Below are positions 52,162 through 61,234 of a DNA stretch of 64,000 nt, in pieces. The DNA comes from Prevotella nigrescens. Its GTDB lineage: Bacteria; Bacteroidota; Bacteroidia; Bacteroidales; Bacteroidaceae. The first letter of the stretch is position 1; every line of letters starts with the position of its first letter. The notes under the pieces are model-generated. The model made no database searches. It saw only the letters and a program-made list of their open reading frames with translations, and was not told the DNA's origin. The position numbers were made by a program, and so were the translations under genes. The stretch is taken from assembly GCF_031191185.1 (NCBI RefSeq), contig NZ_CP133464.1, positions 124,001 to 188,000 of the forward strand. The letters are read 5' to 3'.

Positions 52162-55100
52162 ATGAAGAGACTGCTATTTCTTTTATCGATGCTCGTATGC
52201 GCCGTGCTCGACGCTGCGGCAGAGCAGAGCATCGTTACCATCACCACGAGCAAGGCGTATGGCGATACTTTCGTTTTCAACCCGGTACCGATGGCAGAAG
52301 GCATCATATCGGTGGATTGGGGAGACGGCAACAAAGTAGATTATAAACTGAGTCCGGACATGATGCCGTACAAGCTACGCAGGGAAGGAGTGCTGAAAGG
52401 CAACACCGTGAAGATATACGGAGCACTGTCCGAACTGTCCGTAACCGGACAAGGAGTTACCGCAATAAAGCTTGAGGGACAGTCAGGACTGAAGAGTCTC
52501 GACCTGAACAATAACCAGCTTACGTACACGACACTCGACCTTGGCGATGCAAAGAACCTTCAGCGGCTGTCGCTTTCAAAGAACAAGATAAACATGCTCA
52601 ACCTCCGCGAGTTCTCAAAGCTGGAATTTTTCGACATCTACGAGAACCCGCAACTCTCCACTGTGGCTTTTGCCGACGTCAATCCGAATATGAAAATGAT
52701 TACCATGTACAACTGCGACATAGTCCATTTCTACGATACATACCTGTTTCCGAACCTGACAAGCATAGACCTACATGGCAATTCGCTGATGGACATAAGC
52801 CTTCCGGCAGAGAAATACCCATCGCTGAAATCGCTGAACGTGAGCAAAAACATGATTTCGACAATCGATGTGAGCGGACTGACAAAGTTGGAGAACCTCG
52901 CCGTAGCATACAACAAGCTCACCAAACTGAACGTTGCTGCGAACACGGAACTGCAGAGCCTGTCGATAGGACACAACGATATAAGCACAATCGGGCTGTC
53001 GAAGAACCTCAAACTGTCGAGCCTCAACGTGAGCAAAACCAAACTTACGGAACTCGATGTGTCGAAGATGGAAACGCTGAAGTCGCTCTATTGCGACTCA
53101 ATACGCATCAACCGGCTCGAAGTGAGCGGTCTGAAATGGCTGCAGACACTGTCGGCAAAGGCGTGCGACCTTGAGTTCCTCGACTTCACGGCAAACTATT
53201 TCGCACTGCGATACCTCTACCTGCAGGGCAACAAAAACTTCACACCGCAGTCTCTGAACTTCATGTATCAGACCATACAAGACCCCAACCGTACGGGATA
53301 CATGTATGTAAAGGACTCTAACGGAGAGACGGCAGATGCAGAAAAATACCTTATGTTCAACAATCCGGAGTCGCATTGGAGGATTGACGTAAAGGGCGAC
53401 GGAACCTGTTCGATGGCAGAAGTAGTGATAACGCAGAAGCCTGCGACAGGCGGAACCTACAAGGTGATGAAACGCGACATGGTGTATTCGCCCGACAAAA
53501 GTGCCTTTGAACGGCACTACAACGAAGTGGGCAGCGACGGAAAGGTCGTTCCCGGCTCGATATTGTGCGTGCGCTACACTGCCGAAGAGGGCAAGCAGTA
53601 CAAGGGAATAATGGTTAATGGAAAACTTGTGCAGGACACCTTGTTCGCCGTTACCGCAGATGCAGAGGTCAAGGCTGTGTTCGAGGAACAGCAAGACGAG
53701 CGGTGCATAACGCTCACCGTACCGGCAGGGCAGCCCAGCACTTACGGTATAGGGGCAGACAACGACAACACTCCCGTGAAGATAGACTGGGGAGACGGTG
53801 CCCTGAAAGAATATACGGCAAAGACATCGTGGACTTTCATTGACGGAACAACGGAAGGAACGCAGGTCAAGATATACGGCGACGTAACCTATCTGAACTG
53901 CGAAAGCTACCCGGACTACGCCACAGACAACAAGATTTCGGCAATAGACCTGACCAAGAACAACAAGATGAAGTACATAGACATGTACTTCAACCAGCTG
54001 AAAGCCATAGACGTAACGAACCAAGCCGACCTTCTGTACCTCGACGTGTCCATGAACGAGGAAATAAAAAGCATAGATGTAACGAAGTGTCCGCTGTTGC
54101 TGCAACTGAAGGCGTACGGACTGGGCACGCTGAACAGCATCGACGTGAAGAACAATCCCGAGCTGCAGCTCATCAACATGAAGAATACGGCACTGAAAGA
54201 CATAGACCTGTCGAACAACGGAAAGCTGATAGAGCTGAACCTTACAAACTGTAAGCTGACAGAAATCAACGTGTCGAACATGCCGGAACTGAAGCAGCTG
54301 CACCTCAGCAACAACGCCATAAAGAGCATAGACCTGAAGAACAACACGAAGTTGCTCGACTGCTCGGTGATGAAAAACAAACTCACGTCGCTCGATTTGT
54401 CGAAGAACGTGTTGCTCGAAAAGCTCGATGCGGCAGAAAACACGCTCGAAGGGCTCGACCTGTCGGCAAACACTGCCATCTGGTACATCGACGTACGCGG
54501 AAACAAATGGAACGCTTGCCAGCTCAACGACTTCTATTATGCACTGCCGAAATACGTCGATCCGGGCGAAGAAGCATCGGGCAGCACCACTCCAACGAAG
54601 CTCTGGATAGCATTCGGAGCCAACGCAAACGACGTGGAACACTCCGAGACACTGCTCGCCAAGGCGAAACTGTGGGTCATGAACTATACCGAGAACGGCG
54701 ACGGAACGGGCTGCAACGAGGCATACATAACCATTCTGCCTTGCGAGAACGGAGAAGTAGCCGTGAAAGACCCTTCCGACAAGGTTGTGAAAAGCGGCAC
54801 TAAGGTGCAGAAGAACACCGAGCTCACCGTCTATGCAACACCAGACAGTGGTTACGAAGTAGTTTCGATGAAAGCCAACGGACAGGATATTACAGACAAG
54901 AAGTTCATCATTAAACAAGCCACTGAAGTTGCTGTAATGTTCTCATTGGCATCTTCCATCAATGGCACAGAACGTGTTGTGGCAACCGCAGAGGGCGGAA
55001 ACCACAAAATAAACATCTATACGAACAGCCCTGTCAAGGCAACCGTAGTAGGTGCAAACGGCAAGATACTCTTCACTGACACCCTGTCTGCCGACACGTC

Positions 55101-55182
55101 ATTGGGTTTCCCAGCCGGCATCTACATCGTAACGTTGCAGAACGGCACCGACACCGTAACCCACAAGCTACTCGTCAGATAA
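52162..55182 (+). CDS. large leucine-rich-repeat surface protein with sorting tail
   Basis: A 1006-residue protein with a signal peptide (MKRLLFLLSMLVCAVLDAAA). It shows the same block twice: a beta segment with DWGDG (VDWGDGNKVDYK near residue 53 and IDWGDGALKEYTA near residue 540), a run of short LRRs of about 21 residues (LKSLDLNNNQLTYTTLDLGD; ELKQLHLSNNAIKSIDLKNN), then an Ig/B-repeat-like segment (KPATGGTYKVMKRDMVYSPD; LPCENGEVAVKDPSDKVVKS). The final 80 residues (INIYTNSPVKATVVGANGKI, FPAGIYIVTLQNG) form a T9SS-type sorting domain. The LRRs resemble internalin J, so protein binding or adhesion is inferred. It has its own strong terminator. Confidence 0.88.
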   Translation: MKRLLFLLSMLVCAVLDAAAEQSIVTITTSKAYGDTFVFNPVPMAEGIISVDWGDGNKVDYKLSPDMMPYKLRREGVLKGNTVKIYGALSELSVTGQGVTAIKLEGQSGLKSLDLNNNQLTYTTLDLGDAKNLQRLSLSKNKINMLNLREFSKLEFFDIYENPQLSTVAFADVNPNMKMITMYNCDIVHFYDTYLFPNLTSIDLHGNSLMDISLPAEKYPSLKSLNVSKNMISTIDVSGLTKLENLAVAYNKLTKLNVAANTELQSLSIGHNDISTIGLSKNLKLSSLNVSKTKLTELDVSKMETLKSLYCDSIRINRLEVSGLKWLQTLSAKACDLEFLDFTANYFALRYLYLQGNKNFTPQSLNFMYQTIQDPNRTGYMYVKDSNGETADAEKYLMFNNPESHWRIDVKGDGTCSMAEVVITQKPATGGTYKVMKRDMVYSPDKSAFERHYNEVGSDGKVVPGSILCVRYTAEEGKQYKGIMVNGKLVQDTLFAVTADAEVKAVFEEQQDERCITLTVPAGQPSTYGIGADNDNTPVKIDWGDGALKEYTAKTSWTFIDGTTEGTQVKIYGDVTYLNCESYPDYATDNKISAIDLTKNNKMKYIDMYFNQLKAIDVTNQADLLYLDVSMNEEIKSIDVTKCPLLLQLKAYGLGTLNSIDVKNNPELQLINMKNTALKDIDLSNNGKLIELNLTNCKLTEINVSNMPELKQLHLSNNAIKSIDLKNNTKLLDCSVMKNKLTSLDLSKNVLLEKLDAAENTLEGLDLSANTAIWYIDVRGNKWNACQLNDFYYALPKYVDPGEEASGSTTPTKLWIAFGANANDVEHSETLLAKAKLWVMNYTENGDGTGCNEAYITILPCENGEVAVKDPSDKVVKSGTKVQKNTELTVYATPDSGYEVVSMKANGQDITDKKFIIKQATEVAVMFSLASSINGTERVVATAEGGNHKINIYTNSPVKATVVGANGKILFTDTLSADTSLGFPAGIYIVTLQNGTDTVTHKLLVR

Positions 55183-55199
55183 ACCAATTCACTTATATT

Positions 55200-55233
55200 G
55201 CTGTCCGGCAGAATACTGCCGGGCAGCTTTTTT
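55200..55233 (+). terminator. terminator of the LRR protein gene
   Basis: GCTGTCCGGCAG and CTGCCGGGCAGC form a 12-bp stem with one T-G wobble around AATA, followed by T6. Confidence 0.92.
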
Positions 55234-55287
55234 CATGCCGAAAAGAAGACGACAACAGTGTAAATATCTTTCAGAACAATGGCAGTC

Positions 55288-55419
55288 GTGCAACCATCTA
55301 ATAACCAATACCTTGCGTTACCCTTTCCCTTATTTCTTAAAACCTACCCTTTTATACGGCAAAAGCGGTTGTTTTGCACCGCAAAACCCATGCCTTTGCA
55401 ATGCAAAAGTGCAGCCATC
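55288..55419. repeat. intergenic 22-bp unit repeat, copy R8
   Basis: The left flank GTGCAACCATCTAATAACCA (55288-55307) is the reverse complement, with few changes, of the right flank of R7. Four 22-nt units (55332-55419) follow after 20 bases. Confidence 0.85.
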
Positions 55420-55756
55420 GCCTTTTAAGAAAATAATCTTTACAAAACAAACACTGGGTTGGCTGTTTTATATGTGTATATATAGTAGGCTAAAAGCCAT
55501 AGTATCAGGCAGAAAGACCACCGTTTTCTGTTTGTTTATAGATAGCCATTGCCACCTTTTGCAGCTGCAAAGCCGCTGGCAGATGTAGGGGATTGTTCAT
55601 TGGTTTCGTATACCTTTATTCTACGGCTTACTTGTTTTGCAACGCAACTATATATATAGGTGTAAATAATATTGATGAAACCAGAACAAAAAAGTTTTTC
55701 TATGGTTTTACAAAAAATACCCTTATAAAGATACGTAGATATTCGGATATTTTGTG
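55420..55756. other. A/T-rich intergenic stretch
   Basis: A 69-codon frame (55593-55802) is present but crosses the next promoter box and has no recognisable content. No gene is accepted. Confidence 0.5.
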
Positions 55757-55835
55757 TAAGTTTGCAAACAGAGTTGTAACAGGTGGCATCTGCCGATGTT
55801 AAACCACACCAGTTGCTCTTGCTGTTTGGTTTAAC
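55757..55835 (+). promoter_or_regulatory. -7 box and leader hairpin of the paralogous membrane pair
   Basis: TAAGTTTG at 55757-55764 is followed by a leader of about 140 nt. In the leader GTTAAACCA and TGGTTTAAC (within 55798-55835) pair perfectly over 9 bp. It could be a regulatory or stabilising stem. Confidence 0.4.
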
Positions 55836-55913
55836 TCAACTGTCAAACACAACTTTTGCAAACAAAAAATTGCATTTAAACAGAAAGAAAGAGAGCGAAA
55901 AAAGAACAAAACT

Positions 55914-56555
55914 ATGGATACTACATTAACAATAATAACCTTTACAGCGGCTGTATATGGGCTTGTAATGGGCATAATTATGGCATTCAGCATACGTCCG
56001 CAGTTGCTTCATCAAGAAAAGCTATATATTAGCCATAACAAAATTACTGGTTTCACTCAGCTTTACGTACTGGCTATGATGGTTTCTTTTGCAACTGTAA
56101 CCCTATTTAATAATATATTTTCGTTCATAGGTCCCATTTGTATTGTTGGCTTTATACTGGTTATGAACATTGTTTTGATAAAAACCATACAGCGGAAACG
56201 GCAATGGTTACGTAAAAATCCTAACTATGCAACACTAACTTTCAAGGTTGGAGGTAGTTTTCTTGTACCTAATATACCTATGATTGTGTCGGTAGACGAA
56301 GATGAATATGCCTTCGACACCGTTTGTTGGATAGGAAAGAAATGTTTAATAACAGCTGGAACACATCGCATTAAGTTTAAGTTAGAAAAGCGTCCCCCTA
56401 GAAGATACAACAACAGAGTTCAACTTTTTAAACAATATATAGAGGCCGATTTCCAACCAGGAAACATATATTGCGTTGAAGAAGATATACCAAACGAGCA
56501 TCTTACCTTACATTCTATATATAAAGAAGTGGTAGACCAAAAACAAAAAGTATGA
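55914..56555 (+). CDS. uncharacterised membrane protein, paralogue A
   Basis: A 213-residue protein with three hydrophobic segments (ITFTAAVYGLVMGIIMAFSI, LYVLAMMVSFATVTLFNNIF, PICIVGFILVMNIVLI) and a soluble C-terminal half. The C-terminal part matches the next gene: QWLRKNPNYATLTFK compared with RWINANRGYATLLFK, then KKCLITAGTHRIKF compared with NKCLIASGKHQIKL, and FQPGNIYCVEEDI compared with MAPMGKYIIEEDR. The domain seems beta-rich and cytoplasmic or periplasmic. I do not recognise the family. It overlaps the next gene by 4 bases (ATGA). Confidence 0.72.
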   Translation: MDTTLTIITFTAAVYGLVMGIIMAFSIRPQLLHQEKLYISHNKITGFTQLYVLAMMVSFATVTLFNNIFSFIGPICIVGFILVMNIVLIKTIQRKRQWLRKNPNYATLTFKVGGSFLVPNIPMIVSVDEDEYAFDTVCWIGKKCLITAGTHRIKFKLEKRPPRRYNNRVQLFKQYIEADFQPGNIYCVEEDIPNEHLTLHSIYKEVVDQKQKV

Positions 56556-57253
56556 TAAACACCATTTTAAACATACCTCTTTTCTCGCCCATAACAACTG
56601 TAGATTATGTTTCTTGGCTATTTTTCATTTGTTTTTTCTATGCTATTGTAGGCTTATTTTTCCTGCGTTCGAAGTTTAGACATCAGGAAAATAGAAAAAA
56701 ATTAATGTACATTCTTGTTTTCGGAGGGTGTGTTCTTATTGGCGCATCGCTCGTTTCGGCATACTGTGCAAATAGTTCTTTTAAAATAGGCATATACACA
56801 TTGCCCTTTGTTCTTATAGTTTCTTTCATTGCAGGAAATATTGCCATTGTTAGATATATAGTGAAAACACAACGCTGGATAAACGCTAATAGGGGCTATG
56901 CAACACTGTTGTTCAAAGAAGAATGGTTTGTTAGAGAGATACACAGAATAGTTATTTTAGAAATAGATGGTGTACCCTATGGTAAAGGACTTATATATTG
57001 GGCTATGAACAAATGCCTTATTGCATCGGGCAAACACCAGATAAAACTGGCTGTAAAGGTGTTAGACAGCTATAAAAGTAAGCCTAAAACAAAAGAATAC
57101 ACCCAAGACGTGCTCTTAAATATGGCGCCAATGGGTAAATATATTATAGAAGAAGACAGAGAAAAACAGTGTTTAAATGTGCGCTCGCTATTCAAAGTAG
57201 TAACTAATAGCACCGAAGTGCCACACAAAAGTAGCTCAACTCCACCCACATAA
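56552..57253 (+). CDS. uncharacterised membrane protein, paralogue B
   Basis: A 233-residue protein with hydrophobic segments (YVSWLFFICFFYAIVGLFFL, MYILVFGGCVLIGASLVSAY, YTLPFVLIVSFIAGNIAIVR) and the same C-terminal module as the preceding protein. The start ATG overlaps the stop of paralogue A, so the two are translationally coupled and likely form a hetero-complex after tandem duplication. Low sequence conservation and A/T-rich composition suggest fast evolution. No known motif is found. Confidence 0.72.
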   Translation: MINTILNIPLFSPITTVDYVSWLFFICFFYAIVGLFFLRSKFRHQENRKKLMYILVFGGCVLIGASLVSAYCANSSFKIGIYTLPFVLIVSFIAGNIAIVRYIVKTQRWINANRGYATLLFKEEWFVREIHRIVILEIDGVPYGKGLIYWAMNKCLIASGKHQIKLAVKVLDSYKSKPKTKEYTQDVLLNMAPMGKYIIEEDREKQCLNVRSLFKVVTNSTEVPHKSSSTPPT

Positions 57254-57279
57254 GCACCGCACAACATTGCAGTTTAGGG

Positions 57280-57311
57280 TTGCTTGCCATTGGAAATATG
57301 CACTACCTTTG
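57280..57311 (+). promoter_or_regulatory. promoter of the exporter operon
   Basis: TTG (57280-57282), a 21-nt spacer, TACCTTTG (57304-57311), about 60 bases before the first gene. Confidence 0.7.
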
Positions 57312-57371
57312 CACCATAAAGCCACATTTACATTCGCTTAAACAACAAAACATAAGCATAAACAAACATAA

Positions 57372-58643
57372 ATGAGAACTAAATTCATAGTTGCAATATT
57401 GCTAATATTAGCATCTAACACCACAGCACAAACGTTAGAAGAGTGCCAAAAGGCGGCTGAGAAGAACTATCCCCTTATCAAACAGTATGGCTTAATAGCC
57501 CGGACAACCGAGCTGACAGTCAGGAACATTCAGAAAGGGTGGCTGCCACAGATTGCCGCTTCGGCGCAGGCAACCTGCCAAAGCGACGTTGTGTCGTGGC
57601 CCGAGCGCATGAAAAGCATGTACCAACAGATGGGAATAGCGATGAAAGGACTGGCAAAGGACCAGTACAAGGTAGCCATCAACCTTCAGCAGACACTCTA
57701 CGACGGCGGTGCAATAAGCAGTCAGAGTGCCGTTACCCGTCAGGAAGGAACGGTGCAGGAGGCACAGAACAATGTAAACCTGTATCAGGTGCACCGTCGT
57801 GTCAATGAAATGTACTTCTCGCTCCTGCTGCTCGACGAACAAATCAGGCTGAACAGCGATATTAAAAACCTTCTGCTGTCGAGCGAAAACAAACTTGCTG
57901 CCATGGTAAAGAGCGGTACGGCAGCCGCAAGCGACCTTGACAACGTAAGGGCAGAACGCCTTGGCGCAGAGCAGCAGAACGCAAGTCTGAAAGCCCAGCG
58001 GCAGATGTTGCAGCGCATGTTAAGCGTCTTTTGCGGCATAGAGGTAAGCAAACTCCGAAAACCGGCGGCTGTCAAAGCCACCGCTTCGGCAAACAACCGA
58101 CCGGAACTCCGGCTGTTCGACAGCCAGCTGAAGCTCTCCGAAGTGCAGGAGAGAGCCTTGGACGCACGCCTACGCCCCACGTTGGGACTCTTTGCACAGG
58201 GCTATTACGGCTATCCGGGGCTGAATATGTTCGAAGATATGATAAGCCGTAAGTGGCGGCTCAACGGCATCGTGGGCGTAAGACTGTCGTGGAACGTGGG
58301 CGCTCTCTACACGCGCAAGAACGACAAGGCACGATTGAGGGTGCAACGCGAACTGATTGAGAACGCACGCGACGTGTTCCTGTTCAACAATAACATGGAA
58401 CAGATACAGCAGACAGACAACATCAGCCGCTTCCGAACGATGATGCAAGGCGACGACGAGATAATTGTGCTGCGCACAAACGTACGCAAAGCTGCCGAAT
58501 CGAAGCTGGTTCACGGCATCATAGACGTGAACAGTCTGCTGCGAGAAATAAACAACGAGAATGCGGCAAAGGTGCAGCAGGCTATCCACGAGATAGATAT
58601 GCTCAAGGAAATGTACAACCTGAAGTACACCAACAACGAATAA
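57372..58643 (+). CDS. TolC-family outer membrane efflux protein
   Basis: A 423-residue protein with a signal peptide (MRTKFIVAILLILASNTTAQ) and the two long coiled-coil repeats of the TolC/OEP family (SQSAVTRQEGTVQEAQNNVN, ASDLDNVRAERLGAEQQNAS, then EVQERALDARLRPTLGLFAQ and NNENAAKVQQAIHEIDMLKE). It forms the outer membrane channel of a tripartite exporter. First gene of the five-gene operon; the periplasmic adaptor starts 17 bases later. Confidence 0.92.
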   Translation: MRTKFIVAILLILASNTTAQTLEECQKAAEKNYPLIKQYGLIARTTELTVRNIQKGWLPQIAASAQATCQSDVVSWPERMKSMYQQMGIAMKGLAKDQYKVAINLQQTLYDGGAISSQSAVTRQEGTVQEAQNNVNLYQVHRRVNEMYFSLLLLDEQIRLNSDIKNLLLSSENKLAAMVKSGTAAASDLDNVRAERLGAEQQNASLKAQRQMLQRMLSVFCGIEVSKLRKPAAVKATASANNRPELRLFDSQLKLSEVQERALDARLRPTLGLFAQGYYGYPGLNMFEDMISRKWRLNGIVGVRLSWNVGALYTRKNDKARLRVQRELIENARDVFLFNNNMEQIQQTDNISRFRTMMQGDDEIIVLRTNVRKAAESKLVHGIIDVNSLLREINNENAAKVQQAIHEIDMLKEMYNLKYTNNE

Positions 58644-58660
58644 ACAACCAACCGAAAGAT

Positions 58661-59677
58661 ATGAAGAAGATAGTACCATTAGCCGTTCTTGCCTTTATGA
58701 TGGCATCTTGCGGAGAGGAAAAGAAGGATTATGACGCAACGGGAACGTTCGAAGCGACGGAAGTTACCGTGTCTGCAGAGTCTTCGGGACAGCTTATCAG
58801 CTTCAATGTTACCGAAGGACAGCTGCTCAACGGCGGACTGACGGTGGGACAGATAGACTCGCGCCAACTGGCACTGAAGCGCGAGCAGCTGGCAACAAGC
58901 AACCAGCAGCTCGATGCAAACCACGGTCTGCTCGAAGCAAACAAGCGACAGCTGGCTGCCAACCGACAGGCTACGGCAAGCAAACAGCTCGATTTGAAGA
59001 AGCAAGTGGCGTCCATTCGCCAGCAGATAGCCAACCTGCAGCGGGAGCGTCAGCGCTTTTCGGAACTCCTGCACGACGGTGCCGTACCACGGAAGCAGGT
59101 CGATGACATCGACTATCAGATTGAAGTGCTGCGCAAACAGCTCGCTGCCACCACCGAACAGATAGCCAGCCAGAACGCCGCATTGGCAGAACAGGACAAG
59201 GGAATAGCCGCACAGATAGACGGAATCAGCTCGCAACAGGCTGGCGTAACCGCCCAGCAGGCAGGCGTCCGCACCCAGCAGGCACAGATAGACGACCAGA
59301 TTGCCCATACTTTCGTGAAGACTCCGCTCGCCGGAACAGTATTGGAGAAGTATGCAGAGCAGGGAGAATTCGTTTCCGTAGGCAAGCCGTTGTTCAAGAT
59401 TGCAGACACCAAGAGCATGTTCATACGGGCATACATCACCTCCGAACAGCTGAAAAACGTCAGGCTCGGGCAAAGGGTTACGGTGCTGGCAGACTACGGA
59501 AAGGGGCAGAAAAAGAAGTATTCGGGGGTTGTTACATGGATTTCGAGCCGGTCGGAGTTTACGCCCAAGACCATCGTAACCGACGACGAGCGTGCCGATT
59601 TGGTCTATCCCATCAAGGTAAAGTTCCAAAACGACGGCTACGCAAAGATTGGAATGTACGGCGAAATAAAGTTCTAA
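58661..59677 (+). CDS. HlyD-like membrane fusion protein, lipoprotein type
   Basis: A 338-residue periplasmic adaptor. The signal MKKIVPLAVLAFMMAS ends in Cys17 (lipobox), so it is anchored by lipid rather than a helix. Order: lipoyl-like strand (FEATEVTVSAESSGQLISFN), a long Gln/Ala-rich coiled coil (residues 60-205), the second lipoyl half (TFVKTPLAGTVLEKYAEQGE) and a beta-barrel domain with FIRAYITSEQLKNVRLGQRV. The closest known architecture is E. coli YbhG, in the ybhGFSR exporter. It links the inner membrane ABC pump to the TolC-like channel. Confidence 0.93.
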   Translation: MKKIVPLAVLAFMMASCGEEKKDYDATGTFEATEVTVSAESSGQLISFNVTEGQLLNGGLTVGQIDSRQLALKREQLATSNQQLDANHGLLEANKRQLAANRQATASKQLDLKKQVASIRQQIANLQRERQRFSELLHDGAVPRKQVDDIDYQIEVLRKQLAATTEQIASQNAALAEQDKGIAAQIDGISSQQAGVTAQQAGVRTQQAQIDDQIAHTFVKTPLAGTVLEKYAEQGEFVSVGKPLFKIADTKSMFIRAYITSEQLKNVRLGQRVTVLADYGKGQKKKYSGVVTWISSRSEFTPKTIVTDDERADLVYPIKVKFQNDGYAKIGMYGEIKF

Positions 59678-59692
59678 GCATTGCGGCTGACT

Positions 59693-61159
59693 ATGAATGC
59701 CATCGAAGTAAACAATATATCGAAGCATTACGGCAAGGTGCAGGCGTTGCAGAACGTGAGCTTTTCCGTTGGCGAAGGCGAGGTTTTCGGACTGATTGGT
59801 CCCGACGGAGCAGGCAAGACGTCCATGTATCGCATACTCTGTTCGCTGCTTCTGCCCGATGCAGGCACGGCTTCGGTTGCGGGATACGACGTTGTAAGCC
59901 AGCTGAAAGAGATACGCAAGCGGGTTGGATACATGCCCGGCAAGTTCTCGCTCTACCAGGATTTGACGGTGGAAGAGAACCTAAAGTTCTTCGCAACGCT
60001 GTTCAATACAACGGTAGAAGAGAACTACGATTCCATCAAGGCCATCTATTCGCAGATTGAACGCTTCAGAAAAAGAAAGGCAGGGGCACTCTCGGGCGGC
60101 ATGAAACAGAAGCTTGCGCTCTGCTGTGCACTCGTTCACAAGCCGCAAATACTATTCCTCGACGAACCGACAACGGGCGTAGACCCAGTCAGCCGCACCG
60201 AATTCTGGGACATTCTGGCACATTTAAAGGAACATCAGATAACCGTTGTTGCATCGACTCCGTACTTGGACGAGGTGAGAAGATGCGAGCGCGTGGCGTT
60301 CCTTTCCGAAGGTATTGTAAAGGGAACAGGCACGCCCGACGAGATATTAACCGAGTTCAGAGCCGTCTTTAACCCTCCGCCCGTAGAACATAAACATAGC
60401 AGCGAGGTGGAAGAAACCACCGGAAACGTCATCGAGGTAGAGCATCTTGTCAAGGCTTTCGGCAATTTCCGTGCGGTGGACGACATATCTTTCACGGTCA
60501 GGAAAGGCGAAATATTCGGCTTCCTCGGGGCTAACGGAGCCGGAAAGACCACTGCCATGCACATGCTGACGGGCTTAAACCAACCCACAAGCGGCACCGG
60601 CAGGGTGTTAGGCTACGACATTCGCACCCAATACGAGCAGATAAAGCAACACATTGGCTACATGAGCCAGCGGTTTTCGCTATACGAAGACCTCACCGTT
60701 GCCCAGAACATACGCTTGTTTGCAGGCATCTACGGCATGCAAGACGACGAAATCCACCGTAAGACCGACGAACTTCTGCAGCGTCTCAACTTCGCCGAGC
60801 ACCGCAACAGCTTGGTGTCCGGTCTGCCGTTGGGGTGGAAACAGAAGCTGGCTTTCTCCGTCAGCATCTTCCACAACCCGGGCATTGTGTTCCTCGACGA
60901 GCCTACGGGAGGGGTCGATCCTGCCACTCGCCGCCAGTTCTGGGAACTGATTTACGATGCCTCGGAGCAGGGAATAACCGTCTTTGTAACCACCCACTAC
61001 ATGGACGAAGCCGAATATTGCGACCGCATAACGATTATGGTGGACGGCAAAATCAAGGCTTTGGGGACACCCGACGAACTGAAACAGAAGCTCAATCAGC
61101 CCGACATGTACCACGTGTTCACCTATCTGGCACGCCAGGCAACACGCAGCTCCGACTAA
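59693..61159 (+). CDS. ABC exporter ATPase with two fused nucleotide-binding domains (YbhF-like)
   Basis: I choose ATG 59693 (MNAIEVNNISKHYGKVQAL); 488 residues. NBD1 has Walker A GPDGAGKTS near residue 40, signature LSGGMKQKLAL and Walker B ILFLDEPTTGVDP, but its H-loop reads ASTPYLDE with no switch His. NBD2 has GANGAGKTTAMH near residue 280, FLDEPTGGVDP and an intact TTHYMDEAEY, but a degenerate signature SGLPLGWKQKL. The domain pair drives the two permeases encoded next. Similar to E. coli YbhF, which is in an exporter for drugs and cations; the substrate here is unknown. Starts 15 bases after the adaptor gene. Confidence 0.94.
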   Translation: MNAIEVNNISKHYGKVQALQNVSFSVGEGEVFGLIGPDGAGKTSMYRILCSLLLPDAGTASVAGYDVVSQLKEIRKRVGYMPGKFSLYQDLTVEENLKFFATLFNTTVEENYDSIKAIYSQIERFRKRKAGALSGGMKQKLALCCALVHKPQILFLDEPTTGVDPVSRTEFWDILAHLKEHQITVVASTPYLDEVRRCERVAFLSEGIVKGTGTPDEILTEFRAVFNPPPVEHKHSSEVEETTGNVIEVEHLVKAFGNFRAVDDISFTVRKGEIFGFLGANGAGKTTAMHMLTGLNQPTSGTGRVLGYDIRTQYEQIKQHIGYMSQRFSLYEDLTVAQNIRLFAGIYGMQDDEIHRKTDELLQRLNFAEHRNSLVSGLPLGWKQKLAFSVSIFHNPGIVFLDEPTGGVDPATRRQFWELIYDASEQGITVFVTTHYMDEAEYCDRITIMVDGKIKALGTPDELKQKLNQPDMYHVFTYLARQATRSSD

Positions 61160-61234
61160 AAAGCAAAGAAGAAGAAACAAGAAAGATATGCAGGCAGTTC
61201 GTTACACACACGCCATTACAATGTTCAATATACA

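Noticed and set aside
53098..54918. 606-codon open frame on the minus strand
   Set aside because: It lies opposite the LRR protein gene and has the Val/His/Cys/Phe-rich composition typical of antisense frames; the sense strand has signal peptide, repeats, sorting tail and terminator.
55593..55802. 69-codon plus-strand frame
   Set aside because: It runs across the TAAGTTTG promoter box of the next operon, lacks a ribosome site, and its composition simply reflects A/T-rich DNA.
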